From: Wurfbainia villosa
Taxonomy: Eukaryota > Streptophyta > Magnoliopsida > Zingiberales > Zingiberaceae
NCBI GenBank assembly: GCA_025175895.1
Contig: CM046005.1
Coordinates: forward strand, 66,364,325-66,428,324
Length of the DNA: 64,000 bases
Direction: 5' to 3'
A program made the translations under genes and the position numbers. Below are positions 23,745 to 35,049 of this stretch, piece after piece. Each line of letters opens with the position of its first letter. Within the stretch, counting starts at the first letter, position 1. The notes below the pieces were generated by a model. That model was not told where the DNA came from and did not search any database. It saw nothing but the letters and a program-made list of their open reading frames with translations.

Positions 23745-25005
23745 ATGGCTGATCAGAATGAGAATAAACCTCTAAGGTATTATGCAGCACCTAGTACAAG
23801 GGGATTTAGATCGAGTATTAGAAGACCCCCTATTGAAGCAAACAATTTTGAATTAAAATCGGCTCTACTATCCATGGTCCAACATCATCAATTCGGAGGA
23901 GCACCCACTGAAGATCCAAATCTGCACTTGGAAGTATTTTTGGAATTTTGCGAGACTTTAAAACTGAATGGAGCCTCAGCTGATGCTATTAGATTGCGCT
24001 TGTTTCCTTTCTCATTGCGGGACAAAACTAGAGCTTGGCTACACTCTCTTCCAGCAGATTGTATAACTACCTGGGATCAGCTGGAGCAAAGATTCTTAGA
24101 CAAGTATTTTCCACCCAGCAAAACTGCAAGTCTTCGTCATCAAATCATGAATTTTGCGCAAAAGGATGGAGAAACATTATTTGAAGCATGGGACAGATTT
24201 AAGGGATTACTACAAAGAATGCCTCATCATGGGTCGGAGAAGTGGCTCATTGTTCATACTTTCTATAATGGAATCTCATATGCTACTAAAGTTTCTCTTG
24301 ATTCTGCTGCAGGAGGAGCTCTTATGAACAAAACATTGGATGAAGCTTTTGAGATCATCGAGAATGTGGCAATGAATTCTCACCAATGGGCTACAGAACG
24401 AGGATATCAAACTAAAATGCCAGGTAAGTTTGAGGTAAGTACCATTGATCTACTTAGTGCAAAAGTCGTTAACTCAAAAGCTTGAACATTTTAATGTATC
24501 ACCAGAAACTCATCTAATGTCACTTATAGATATGTGGTGTAACAGACATGTAGCAATGAATTGCCAAATCCTACACGCACCATCATCAAGGAGCCGATTG
24601 AGCAAGTAGATGCGCTAAATAATTTTAATCAGAAGCCTAATGGTGGCAACCCTTACTCAACACGCATAATCCCTGCTTGGAGGAATCATCCCAACTTTTC
24701 AGATAGAGCCAACCAAAATTCTTCTCGATGTAGCAGCTTTTGGAGAACCTTCGGGATTTCAGCCAGGACCCAAGTCGAGCTTAGAAAAGATGATAGAAAA
24801 TTTTATTACGTGTCAGGGGAAGATAAATGATGAATTTCGACAGCATATTGTAGAATCAAATCGGCAACATCAAAATAATACCGAGGCAATCAAGCAATTG
24901 GGAAGCAAGGTTGATAATTTGACTAATCACACAAGAATGCTGGAAAATCAAATTTCCCAAATTGCCACAAGATCAAGGACGCGACGCATTTCGAAATTCG
25001 TATAA
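23745..25005 (+). pseudogene. Gypsy A gag
   Basis: An open stretch runs 23592-24485. The ATG at 23745 (MADQNENKPLRYYAAPS) is the likely start, because it matches the Gypsy B gag start. Residues 35-190 match Retrotrans_gag (NFELKSALLSMVQ, FLEFCETLKLNG, LRLFPFSLRDKTRAWLHSL, QRFLDKYFPPSKT, ETLFEAWDRFKGLL). A stop at 24483-24485 and frame changes near 24550-24800 follow. C-terminal sequence GKINDEFRQHIVESN...LGSKVDNL, a likely coiled coil, is still readable to 25005. No zinc knuckle is visible. Confidence 0.9.
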
Positions 25006-25034
25006 ACCCAAATGAGCATTGTAATTCCATAAGT

Positions 25035-26047
25035 TTGAGAAGTGGAAGGATTTTAGAAGGAGACAGAGCTCAACAAGCGGCCCCTGTGCTAAATGACACG
25101 AGCGTGCCAGAGTTGGAAGAAGACAGTAGCATGCCTGGGTTGAGTAGCAAAGGAAGCCGACAACACACCCTGACCCAGGGCGTGTTGTTCAACACGCCTG
25201 AGGGAAAGCAGACACACGAGCGCGTGTCAGCCGACACACCCGTGTCGGGTAACTCCAGCAGCCGACACGCCCAGCTTGTGCCGAATGACACAGGCATGTC
25301 GAATAGGAAACCAAGAACATATAAGCCCCCTATCCCGTTCCCTCAAAGGCTGATTAAGGAAAAATTGGATGAACAATTTGGTAAGTTCCTTGAGGTAATT
25401 AGGAAGCTATATATCAATATACCTTTTACAGAAGCTATTCAACAAATGCCCACATACTTCAAGTTCTTGAAGGACATCTTAACAAATAAAAGAAAAGTCG
25501 AGGAGCATGTAATAGTGGCTCCATCGAGGAGTGCAAAGGCTTTAATTAAGAACATAGTACTCCCAAACTAAATGATCCAGTAGCTTTTCTATCCCTTGCA
25601 TAATTAATGACTCAAATTTTGATAAGGCTTTTTGCGATTTGGGCGCCAAAGGTAAATCGATACCTCTTTCCATATGCAAGAAACTAGATTTAGGAGAAAT
25701 GAAACTAACTACTATGGCCTTGCAGTTAGCCGATCGCTCCATTAGATACCCTTTGGGAATCTTAGAAGATGTACCAGTGCAGGTGGGAAATTTTATTATT
25801 CCTGCAGATTTTGTAGTACTAGACATGGATGAAGACCCATGTATTCCACTCATTTTGGGGAGACCTTTCCTGCAGAGCAATGATAGATGTCAAGAACCAC
25901 AAACTCTCACTTGCATTTGGAAATGACAAAATTGAATTTGACCTTTCAAAAGCTGTTAAACAACCTTCTGTTTTTGATGTTTGTTGTAGGATTGGATCGA
26001 TTTCGATCAATAGCACTAGAAGGAGCACCAGAACAAACTCATCTTAA
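25035..26047 (+). pseudogene. Gypsy A gag-pol linker and aspartic protease
   Basis: 25035-25571 starts MRSGRILEG, a typical Athila linker entry. It runs through a low-complexity stretch coded by CACGCC/GTGTCG motifs, then KPPIPFPQRLIKEKLDEQFGKFLE and MPTYFKFLKDIL. The protease follows: FCDLGAKGKSIPLS (25630-25670), then LADRSIRYPLGILEDVPVQVG and CIPLILGRPFL (to about 25870). DLGA instead of DTGA/DSGA is usual in this group. A frameshift near 25870 moves AMIDVKNHKLSLAFG into another frame. A stop at 25569 separates linker and protease. Confidence 0.85.
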
Positions 26048-26111
26048 TAAGCTCGGAGGGGATTTTGAGGATAAAGAGCTGGAGATTTGCGACCCCAACC
26101 TCACACCATAG

Positions 26112-27707
26112 GTAGAACTTAAGCCTCTTCCATCCACACTCAGGTATGAATTCTTTGGTGAAAACTCTACTTATCCTGTGATCATTAATGCTAATCTGAG
26201 CAATGTAGAGACCGAAAAACTGATTGAGGTATTGAAAACACATAAGAATGTCATTGGATACAAGATTGATGATATTAGGGGAATTAGTCCATCGGTTTGC
26301 ATGCACAGAATTCTACTAGAAGACAATTTTAAAACCTCTATAGAGCATCAAAGAAGGCTGAACCCAGCTATGAAAGAGATAGTCAAGAAAGAGGTCATGA
26401 AATTGCTAGATGCAGGAATTATCTATCCAATATTCGATAGCGAATGGGTAAGTCCAGTCCATGTCGTGCCAAAGAAAGGGGGGATAACAGTGATAAGGAA
26501 TGCTACGAATGAGTTAATCCCCACTAGAACTGTTACGGGATGGAGAATGTGTATTGATTATAGGAAATTGAATAAGGAAACTAGAAAGGACCACTTTCCC
26601 ATCCATTTTATTGACCAAATGCTAGACCGATTGGCAAAACACTCAAGATTACATTTAGATGGATACTCCGGTTTCTATCATATCCCTATTTATCCTAATG
26701 ACCAAGAGAAAACAACTTTCACCTGCCCATATGGTACTTTTGCTTTCAGAAGAATGCCTTTTGGACTATGCAATGCACCAGCCACATTTCAGAGGTCTAT
26801 GACTTCAATTTTTTCTGACATGATCGAGAATATAATGGAAGTGTTCATGGATGATTTTTCTATATATGGTGCAGATTTTGATATGTGTTTATCTAATTTG
26901 GTCAAGGTCTTGTAGAGATGCGAGGAAATGAATTTAATGCTTAATTGGGAGAAGTGCCACTTCATGGTGCGAGAAGGCATAGTACTTGGGCACCTAGTCT
27001 CACACCATGGTATCGAGGTGGACATTGCTAAAACTGAAGTGATCAAGAAGTTGCCTCCTCCAACTGATGTCAAGGGAGTGCGTAGTTTCCTAGGACATGC
27101 AGAGTTCTACCGACGGTTCATCAATGACTTCTCAAAAATTTCAAAACCATTAACTAATTTGCTTGCTAAAGATGCTGTGTTTCACTTTGATAATCCTTGT
27201 CTTGATGCATTTTCCAGGTTAAAGGAAGCATTAACAACCGCCCTAATAATGCAACCTCCAGATTGGAGTCTCCCTTTTGAAATTATGTGTGATGCAGTGA
27301 TTTTCTTTGTGGGAGCAGTGTTAGGACAAAGGAAGGATCGCAAGGTGTATGCAATCTACTACGCCAGTAAAACATTGGATGAAGCACAAATGAATTATGC
27401 TACCACAGAGAAGGAACTCTTGGCTATAGTATTTGCTTTCGACAAGTTCAGATCTTATATCATAGGGACCAAGGTGATAGTTTACACAGATCATGCAGCC
27501 AAAAGATATTTGCTGAGTAAAAAGGAATCTAAGCCAAGACTTATCCGGTGGATACTTCTCCTACAAGAGTTTGACTTAGAAATTCGAGACAAGCAAGGAA
27601 TGGAGAACGAGTTGGCACCATCTATCGAGGCTTCATCTAGAACCAAATGTGGAAGAGCCGATGATCTTGCTATAAATGACTTCTTTCCGATGAGAATTAC
27701 TAGCTAG
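26112..27707 (+). pseudogene. Gypsy A reverse transcriptase and RNase H
   Basis: One frame with a single TAG at 26913-26915. RT blocks: LLDAGIIYPIFDSEWVSPVHVVPKKGG, MCIDYRKLNK, HFPIHFIDQMLDRL, LDGYSGFYHI, FAFRRMPFGLCNAPATFQR and the active box VFMDDF (about 26845). Connection: LNWEKCHFMV, GIVLGHLVS, FLGHAEFYRRFI. RNase H: EIMCDAVIFFVGAVLGQ, where the usual CDASD is disturbed; then MNYATTEKELLAIVFA, VYTDHAA and LIRWILLLQEFDLEI. It would make cDNA in the particle; this copy is inactive. Confidence 0.92.
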
Positions 27708-28967
27708 AACAATCAAAGCTTCGTGGTATGGCCGATTTTGCCAACTACCTAGCTTATGGATAATACCTTCTCACATGAGTTATCATCGAGGAAGAAGTTC
27801 CTTTCTGGATGTAAAGCATTATGTGTGGGACAACCATTCTGTTCAAGCAAGGGGCGGATGCTATATATCAAGATGCGATCCAAGAAGAGATTGAGGATAT
27901 ATTGTATCACCGCTATTCTTCTCGCATATGGAGGTCACACGAGCATGCATAAGATCATGCAAAAAGGTTTTGCAAGTAGGATTTTATTGGCCTCATATTT
28001 TTAGAGACTCTCGGAATTATGTGACGACTTGTGACCGCTGTCAAAGGACCGGGAACATATCAAGGAGACATGAGATGCCTCAAAATTCGATATTGGAAGT
28101 CGAATTGTTCGACGTCTGGGGAATTGACTATATGGGATCCTTCCCTACTTTCTATAAAAATACCTATATACTAGTAGCAGTGGACTATGTGTCTAAATGG
28201 GTTGAGGCTCTACCATCCCCCTCTTGTGATGCAAAAACAGTCATTAAGCTCTTTAAGAGTATAATATTTCCAAGATTTAGAATACCGAGAGCAGTAATAA
28301 GAGATGGAGGCTCACACTTTATCGAAAGACAATTTGAAAGTCTTCTCAAGAAGTATGGAGTAACCCATAAACTAGCCTCACCATATCATCCACAAACGAG
28401 CGGGCAAGTAGAAGTTTCGAATAGGGAAATCAAGACTATCTTGGAGAAAACAGTATCAAGATCAAGGAAGGATTGGTCTTTAAGACTTGATGATGCTCTA
28501 TGGGCCTATCGAACTGCCTACAAGACACCCATTGGAATGACTGCTGATTAGTTTATGGAAAACCATGTCATCTTCCAGTTGAAATAGAGCACAGGGCATA
28601 TTGGGCAATTAAATGGCTTAATTTTAACCTGAAGAAAGCCGGAGAGAAAAGAAAACTGCAGCTAAATGAACTTGAAGAACTATGCCTTGATGCTTATGAA
28701 CATGCAAGGTCTTACAAGGAGAAAACGAAGAGGTGGCATGACAAGAATATCATGCGCAGAGAATTCCATCAAGGAGACTTGGTATTACTATTCAACTCCA
28801 GATTGAAACTCTTTCCTGGGAAGCTGAAATCCAGATGGTCGGGGCCATATCGAGTTGAAAAGGTTTATCCTCATGGAGCTATTGATATATCTAGTGAGTC
28901 TACGGGAATTTTCAAAGTAAATGGTCAAAGACTTAAGAGATACTTCACAAACAATTCCATGAGCTGA
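27708..28967 (+). pseudogene. Gypsy A integrase
   Basis: The zinc-binding HHCC part is split by a frameshift near 27965: HTSMHKIMQK in one frame, YVTTCDRCQRTGN in the next. The catalytic core at 28110-28430 has WGIDYMG, VIRDGGSHF and HPQTSGQVEVSNREIK (D, D, E present), then WSLRLDDALWAYRTAYKTPIGM. TAG at 28549 is a probable former Gln. After another frame change come WHDKNI and the C-terminal GPYRVEKVYPHGAI box (28752-28967). Role: insertion of cDNA. Confidence 0.9.
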
Positions 28968-29498
28968 TTGGAGATGAGGAGAGGCAGAGCATACTCCTCA
29001 AGCCATATCCCCAAAACTAGGGAGTAACCGAGGGGTCAAGCTAACGACCTTAAACAAGCGCTTCTTGGGAGGCAACCCAAACTATTTTCATTTTTTTTAG
29101 TTATTGTATTTTATTTTATTCTTTATTCTATTTTTATTTTTTTCAGGTTTTCAGGATACGTGCCATCGCAAGTTGTTGTTGACACGCCACTCTTTGAACG
29201 ACACAGCGTGTTGTTGGTACCAAGACAACATGCAGTGGCGGCCGACTAGCACTGTCGCACCTTCTCTCAACCTAGGCATGCCCGGGCGGATCTGGGCACG
29301 CTGGGAGCGACGGAGCACGCCTATGTCGCGCTTAAACGGGTCGGGTATTTGCGTATGAGGATGCCCGACACGCCTATGCTGCGGATAGCCCTCTAAAGCC
29401 GACCCGAGCATGCCCTAATTTTCCACTCGCGATCAAGCAAGGCCATCGCCTCTCTCAAGCGGTAGGAGCTAACCTTCCGTCTCTCCATCACCAACGCC
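28968..29498 (+). other. Gypsy A spacer between integrase and ORF3
   Basis: About 530 bp. T-rich stretch (29085-29145), then several CACGCC/GTGTTG motifs (29160-29415) like those of the LTR. ORFs here (29104-29358 plus, 29151-29411 minus) overlap on both strands and look accidental. Confidence 0.7.
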
Positions 29499-30910
29499 AT
29501 GAGCAAGCGAGTGAAGACTAGAGGAGGAGCTTCTTCCTCTTCCAAGGGACAAGGGAAAAGAAAAGCTCAGGATTTGGGTAACGAACCTCCTCCGACCTCT
29601 AGCCATCCATATGGAATTGTTTTTAGAGATGATGTTATGAAGACTAAATTCAGTAAGCTTGAAAAAAGGAAGTTAGTATCTACAAGAACTATAGACTTCT
29701 ACACGTTGACCACCCTAGGGTTAAGAGCTGACATAACTTGGTTCACCAAAAGGATAGGATGGACCGAGTTTATCACGCACCATCATCTTACTTACCCTAG
29801 CATCACTCTTGAAGTTTACGTATTGCTAGACCATATGTATTGATTTCACATTATGATCCAGGAAACACATAAAAATTTAGATTAATGAACCATGAGTTTA
29901 CCCTTTCTTTAAGTGATCTTAATACGATATTTGATTTTCCTAGCGGAGGGGAGAGGCAAATTCATAGACATTTTATTGATCATCAATTTTGGAGATTAAT
30001 TTCTGATGACCCTCGCCCTTATGATGCATCTAGGTCTAAATCATTTAACATCCCTAATCCTACTTTCCGTTATCTCCTTAGATTCATGGCTAATACAATC
30101 TCGGGAAGATATGATAGTGCAGGGGTGGCTAGGCAGAGTGAGTTACAATTTTTATGGGCCATGCTAAATGAAGTTAATATTGATTCTGGAGCCCATATGG
30201 TTAGATATTTAGTTAAGGTTAGTAATAGCCCATCCGGAGTCATAGTCATAGGTGGTATTATCACTAGGATTACTGTAGCCTTAGGATGTGATTTAGATGA
30301 CCTTGAATATAGTCCTGCTAGCCCTAGATTGGATTTGGATGCTTGTATAAATATGAAGATGATTGAGGCATGTGACGAGGGATATCGTTTGGTGTTAAGA
30401 AATGGAATTAAAATCCCTCTTCCGAACTCTGAGCGGATAACTATATGTAATTCATCCAATTGGCTTTTTAGAGATGTCCAGGAACCCTTTCCTACCCCCA
30501 CAACCCATGCTCCATCACCCCCTCCTAGGGAGCCATCTCACATAACCCCTGAGCCATCACATTCGACTCCTGAACCCCCACGGTTTCCTACTGACAATGT
30601 TTCTGCAGGGTACTCTTCTTTTGATTTTTCAGGATTATGATCATCATTCAAAGCTTTCAGGGTCAAACATACCTCGCACATAGGTATGTGGGATCGGTAT
30701 GCCCAAGCTACGGAGGAGCACCATCGTATAGTGACACAACATTTGGACAGGGCAGCTGATTTTTACAGGAGAGTTGATGAGTTTTTCACTGCTGAGTCCG
30801 CTCGGAGGGAAGATGATGATAGATTTCGACAGGAGTCCCGGGAATTTTACCAGGAGCAGCGACGTAGGTGGGCAGAGGAGGATTCTAGTAGTGAAGACGA
30901 TGACCATTAA
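29499..30910 (+). pseudogene. Athila ORF1-like third ORF
   Basis: It starts MSKRVKTRGGASSSSKGQGK (29499), a basic Ser-rich head. Then GIVFRDDVMKTKFSKLEKRK, then after a frameshift near 29843 NHEFTLSLSDLNTIFDFPSGGE and FRYLLRFMANTISGR, SELQFLWAML. This matches the Arabidopsis-retrotransposon ORF-1 (Athila) pattern as I know it, in the env-like position after integrase. TGA at 30638-30640 is followed in frame by a charged helical tail (WDRYAQATEEHHRIV to 30910) with an acidic end. No signal peptide or membrane segment is evident here. Function of this family is unknown. Confidence 0.75.
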
Positions 30911-31695
30911 CCACCTTGAACTATCTTGTGAGTTTCGATGCACATCCTTTATTGTTTGTTCTGTCTCTACTTAGATTTTTAGTTTGGTTACTGCTATTTT
31001 GTTTGCATCTTTTCATATATCATAACAGTGCATTTTATATCATCTAGCGTAATACAACTGAACATTGGTCGGATCATGATATTCCTTTTTGCCTATTTGA
31101 TAAGAACCCTATTTCACTTCTAACACGGTCTATAGGTCTGAGGTATCCAAAGAAAAGATTTAAATCCCCCATATCGGACGAGTACTCGATTTTCCATTGG
31201 AGACTTACCTGCGCAATTTGGTTAATGGAGAAACACTTTCACTAGAAGTATGTTTAAAAAAAAAAGGGTTATTGGAATTGTTTTCAAGCACCCCTTTGAG
31301 ACCAAGTAGTTACTGGGGAAACACCTAAAAGGTGCCCCTTTGAGACTAACTAGTTACTGGGGAAATGCTCTCTATAATTCCTTTCCTTCTCTCTTCTTAG
31401 AAAGTGCTCCTTTGAGACCTTTTGATGATAGGTAAGAATGATCCATGCATTAAGGCAGGTAAGTGCCTCTATGCCGGAAATAAAAATGTTCTACGATAGA
31501 AGGGATGTCAAGTCCAGATTGGTGTCCAATGTCTTTAGTCCACCTTTTCACGTGCACTATATAGGGATCTTTCAAGTTTGGCAACTAGGAATGATTTGAA
31601 AAGATTAAGATCAGATTGTATACCTCTGGATTGTGTCTAGCATTTCCATAATTAAGTTGTCTTTTGAGTTTTCTTTGCTTGAGGACAAGCAAAAG
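30911..31695 (+). other. Gypsy A 3' non-coding region
   Basis: No gene. It contains a direct repeat of about 44 bp around CCCCTTTGAGACCAAGTAGT, two full copies plus a partial, at 31288-31420. At its end is the perfect hairpin TTTGCTTG-AGGA-CAAGCAAA at 31674-31693. Confidence 0.8.
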
Positions 31696-31714
31696 TTTAG
31701 GACTAGGGGATTTT
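31696..31714 (+). other. Polypurine tract region of Gypsy A
   Basis: GGACTAGGGGA plus a short T run lies just before the 3' LTR start (TGATGTG at 31715). It is the likely plus-strand primer, somewhat degenerate. Confidence 0.65.
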
Positions 31715-33186
31715 TGATGTGTGTAAATCATGCTATATTTTCATTACTCCACATGCATGCATTTTATCTCATTTCATATCCTAGGCATGTATTTTATCAT
31801 GATTCAGTTAAGTTTAGCATATTTTGGATGAAGGGACTGCTTTTGGGTGTTTTTGGTGTTAACAGGGTGAAGAAGCAGCGTATCAAAACAACACAGGTGT
31901 GTTAGCAATCGACACGCCTGTGTCATAAGATCCAGTAGTCGACACGCCTTAGTTCAAAGATCGACACGCCCATGTCATAAGATCCAGCAACCGACACGCC
32001 TTAGTTCAAAGATCGACACGCCCGTGTCAGGGGTTCCAGCAGCCAACACGCCCCAGTTCAGCTTCGACACGCCCCAGTTCAAGCGCGACACGCTCGGTGG
32101 GAAATGCCCGACACGCCAGTGCCCTCATTTGGCACGGGCGTGTTGCTATTCGATTCCTTTCCTGCGAACAATCAGGATCTTCGTCTCAATTACGGGGAAA
32201 TCTATTGCCTTAATTAAAGAGGAGGCCAAGGCTATAAAAGAGGAGAGATTCTAACCCTAAAAAAAAGAAAAGGACGGCGGGTGGTCAGAGATCGACGACA
32301 GAAGAAGTAAAAGTGAAGGAGTCGGCAGAAGAAGGATATGTCACCCAGTATCATAATTTCTTTCTCTAGTAATTCTTGTCAGACTATGGAGTAGTATCCT
32401 GTAATCTTAGGATGGGGGAGTAGCCCTTGACGATTTATGACGGATGATATAATCTATACTACTTGAACTATTGTTTATTTTGATCTGGTTCTTTTGGATT
32501 CTTATTGATAAACCTAAGGAGCAAAGGGGAAGTACCTAACGGTGAACCCGAGTTCCCGAAAGCCAGAACCAACTAGGGAATAACTCCTACTAGTAGCGGT
32601 AATGTATCTATGAGGGCTTGCGGGGGTCTCGTGACAGGTCTCCTTAGCTGATTATGGTCCCGTGTGCAAACCTACCGTGAAGAGGAAATTTGACTCTAGA
32701 GGAACTCTTATGAATTTAATGGATCTATCAAATCCAGTTTTTACCAAGTAACGGAGGTAAGACATAGGGAGGTTTGCGGGGGTCTCGTGACAGGTCCCCT
32801 TAGCTGATTATGATCCCCTATGCTCGAACACCGTGACAGGTAAATTGAGTTTGATAGGTACAGTTAACGTAGACCTCGAAAGGGGCCGTTGATTTACCTT
32901 AGGATAGGTTCCATCAAAACAACTCTAATAAGGTTAGGAAAGAATTAAATCACCTTATAAATCGTCGACGTGGTGAAACCCATATCCTGAGATTCTCCTC
33001 AACTCTTGACTTTCAGCTCGTTCTTCTCATTCGTTGTTCTTGACATCTCAGGTTCTTTGCTTAAACCACAATTCGATTGACTAGATAACTTGGTATCATG
33101 ACCACTCGGTAATTGACCCAATCCCTGTGGGATCGATATTTTTATTACTTGACGACAACCGTGCACTTGCGGAAAACAACACATCA
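31715..33186 (+). repeat. Gypsy A 3' LTR
   Basis: 1,472 bp, with a more regular tandem array than the 5' LTR: at about 31890-32130, units around AGTTCAAAGATCGACACGCC and GTGTCA(G/T)...CCAGCA. TATA box at 32233-32240. Downstream of about 32310 it is almost identical to the 5' LTR. Confidence 0.93.
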
Positions 33187-33530
33187 CCTTCCATGGGAAG
33201 TCTTGGTCGGATTGTCGCCTAAAGATGTTCCCGTACGGAGGACCCAACCTCACCTTTACTCACACTTGAGCTTACTTTTGGTCCTTTGTGACTTGTAGCT
33301 TAGCTTCCAATCTTCACCTAGGTTCTTTGGCTCCCTCCGATGTTCTCCCGGTGTCACCCGATCACCATGATTTCTCGACTCAAGATTCTCAGGGTGTCAC
33401 CGACCTTTAGCTCAGCTTAATCATTTTTGCACAATTGGTTCAGCTCATTAGATAACAATATGACCTTAACTTTGGGTCTCTGCCATAATCAAAAATCAGG
33501 TTCTATTATCTAGTGCCTACTGCACCAACA
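33187..33530 (-). repeat. Family D LTR2, right piece
   Basis: Begins with the second CCTTC duplication (33187-33191) and continues LTR2 from 22098 to TGCACCAACA at 33530. Confidence 0.9.
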
Positions 33531-35049
33531 ATCTACCCCTTTTTGATCTATAACAAACTGACACAAAGTTAAAGGAAATTTAAAGCATAAAACAAGTAAA
33601 GTAAATGATATGCAGTTTTTTGAAAACTCCCCCTTAACCCTAAGTGACTTTTGAAAGAGATACTTTAAATTTTAAAATTAAATTTTTGTTACTCCCCATT
33701 AACTTTCGCTCTTCTCCCCCTTTTTCCATGAATAAAAAAATATGGGGTGTTTATATAAAATAGGGGTTTAAAAAAACCATGTTATAAGCATGCATTAAGA
33801 AACAAAATCTAATAGATTTGTTAAGTCCAAGCATGTGTCTCTACTTGGTTAAATAGATTGGTTCGAGGTATATCCCTCTGCACCAAAATTTAATAAGTTT
33901 TTGAAACATAATTTTGATTTTCAAAATACTTATAAGTTCATTTTCAAAAAGAACTTTTAAAGGTTTTGTAATATATCCCTTTGGGTTAGAGTGCTCTCCC
34001 CCTTAGTCAAATATATGAGGTATAAGAGATTTAGGGGGCATTAAACTTTGACCTAAAGAGCTATAGTACAGTATTATCCGAATAGTGTTGTAATTATTCG
34101 TTAAGTGCAATAGTTGAGAAAATAGGTAGCATTTTGAAAAAGTTATGTTATGTGTATATTATAATTATTCCTTAACATCTCACCTTTTCTATGTGTCTCA
34201 AAATGTGTTCGCCTTATATGTTTTGTGAGATGATTTTAACTTGATTAAAGTTAGTCAACCTTGGGTTAGATTCAGATTTAACCCTTACTTCGTCAAGTAA
34301 ACCTTTCAAGAAATTGGCTCCTAGGTCGTGGTGAGGCACAGGGGCCTTCTTTGATTGGAACAATGATCACTTCCTTAGACAAAGCAAAATTTAAGAAATT
34401 GATTACTTGAGTCACTTAAGATTACTTCCTGGTCTAACTAGTTTAGGATATGGCGAAGTAGCTTCAACTAGTTCAACTCAGTCAATTGAACCAAGCTAGA
34501 TACACCTTATCTAGCTCGAAAACATGAGACATTGTTTCACTAACGAACTATCATCTCACCACATCTTGATACTATGTTGTCAAAGTTGACTAACCATTTG
34601 TCCTATCTAGTCGTTCTAAAAATTAAAATAATAGATTGATCATGCAATAATTTTGCTAAGGTAGTGGGTATACTATTTTAGTAATATCTCCCCCTAGACC
34701 ATTCAACCAATATGGTCTATCCAGAAAGTGGACTTGATACTAGGGGAATCCAATACCTATTAGTCCTTATATGTGAGTTCAAAAAAATTTTAGGAACCCA
34801 TGCTTGGACTCGTTCATGACTATGATTTACGATATACATATAAGATCTATTCGTAGTCCTTGAACTAAACCCGTGTCCAGCTATGTTGTACACAACTCTC
34901 TGAGTTCCAAGAAGTCAATTAAGATTCTTGGATCCCATCGAGAACTTGTCCAATCGAGCTTCGAGCTCTTGGACTTGTCCTTTCAAGAGAGACTTCTCTT
35001 CTTCGAGTTTTTTAACTCGAGTTGAGTCCTCCTCTCGAACTTGACTAGT
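33531..35049 (-). other. Family D internal 2, purine tract and non-coding 3' part
   Basis: It starts with a degenerate purine tract (minus strand GGGGTAGAT), followed by A/T-rich sequence near-identical to internal 1. The conserved segment is at 34323-34385. No pol motif. Confidence 0.8.

Larger units (their letters stand above)
22099..33186 (+). mobile_element. Gypsy A, complete Athila-like LTR retrotransposon
   Basis: 11.1 kb, flanked by CCTTC. LTRs 22099-23499 and 31715-33186 both start TGATGTGTGTAAATC and end ACACATCA. Asp-type primer site, gag, protease, RT, RNase H, integrase, a third ORF resembling Athila ORF1, and a purine tract follow in the usual Athila order. All frames are broken by stops or frameshifts. 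Confidence 0.95.

Noticed and set aside
30070..30501. 143-aa minus ORF in Gypsy A
   Set aside because: Shadow of the Athila-like ORF3 on the other strand.
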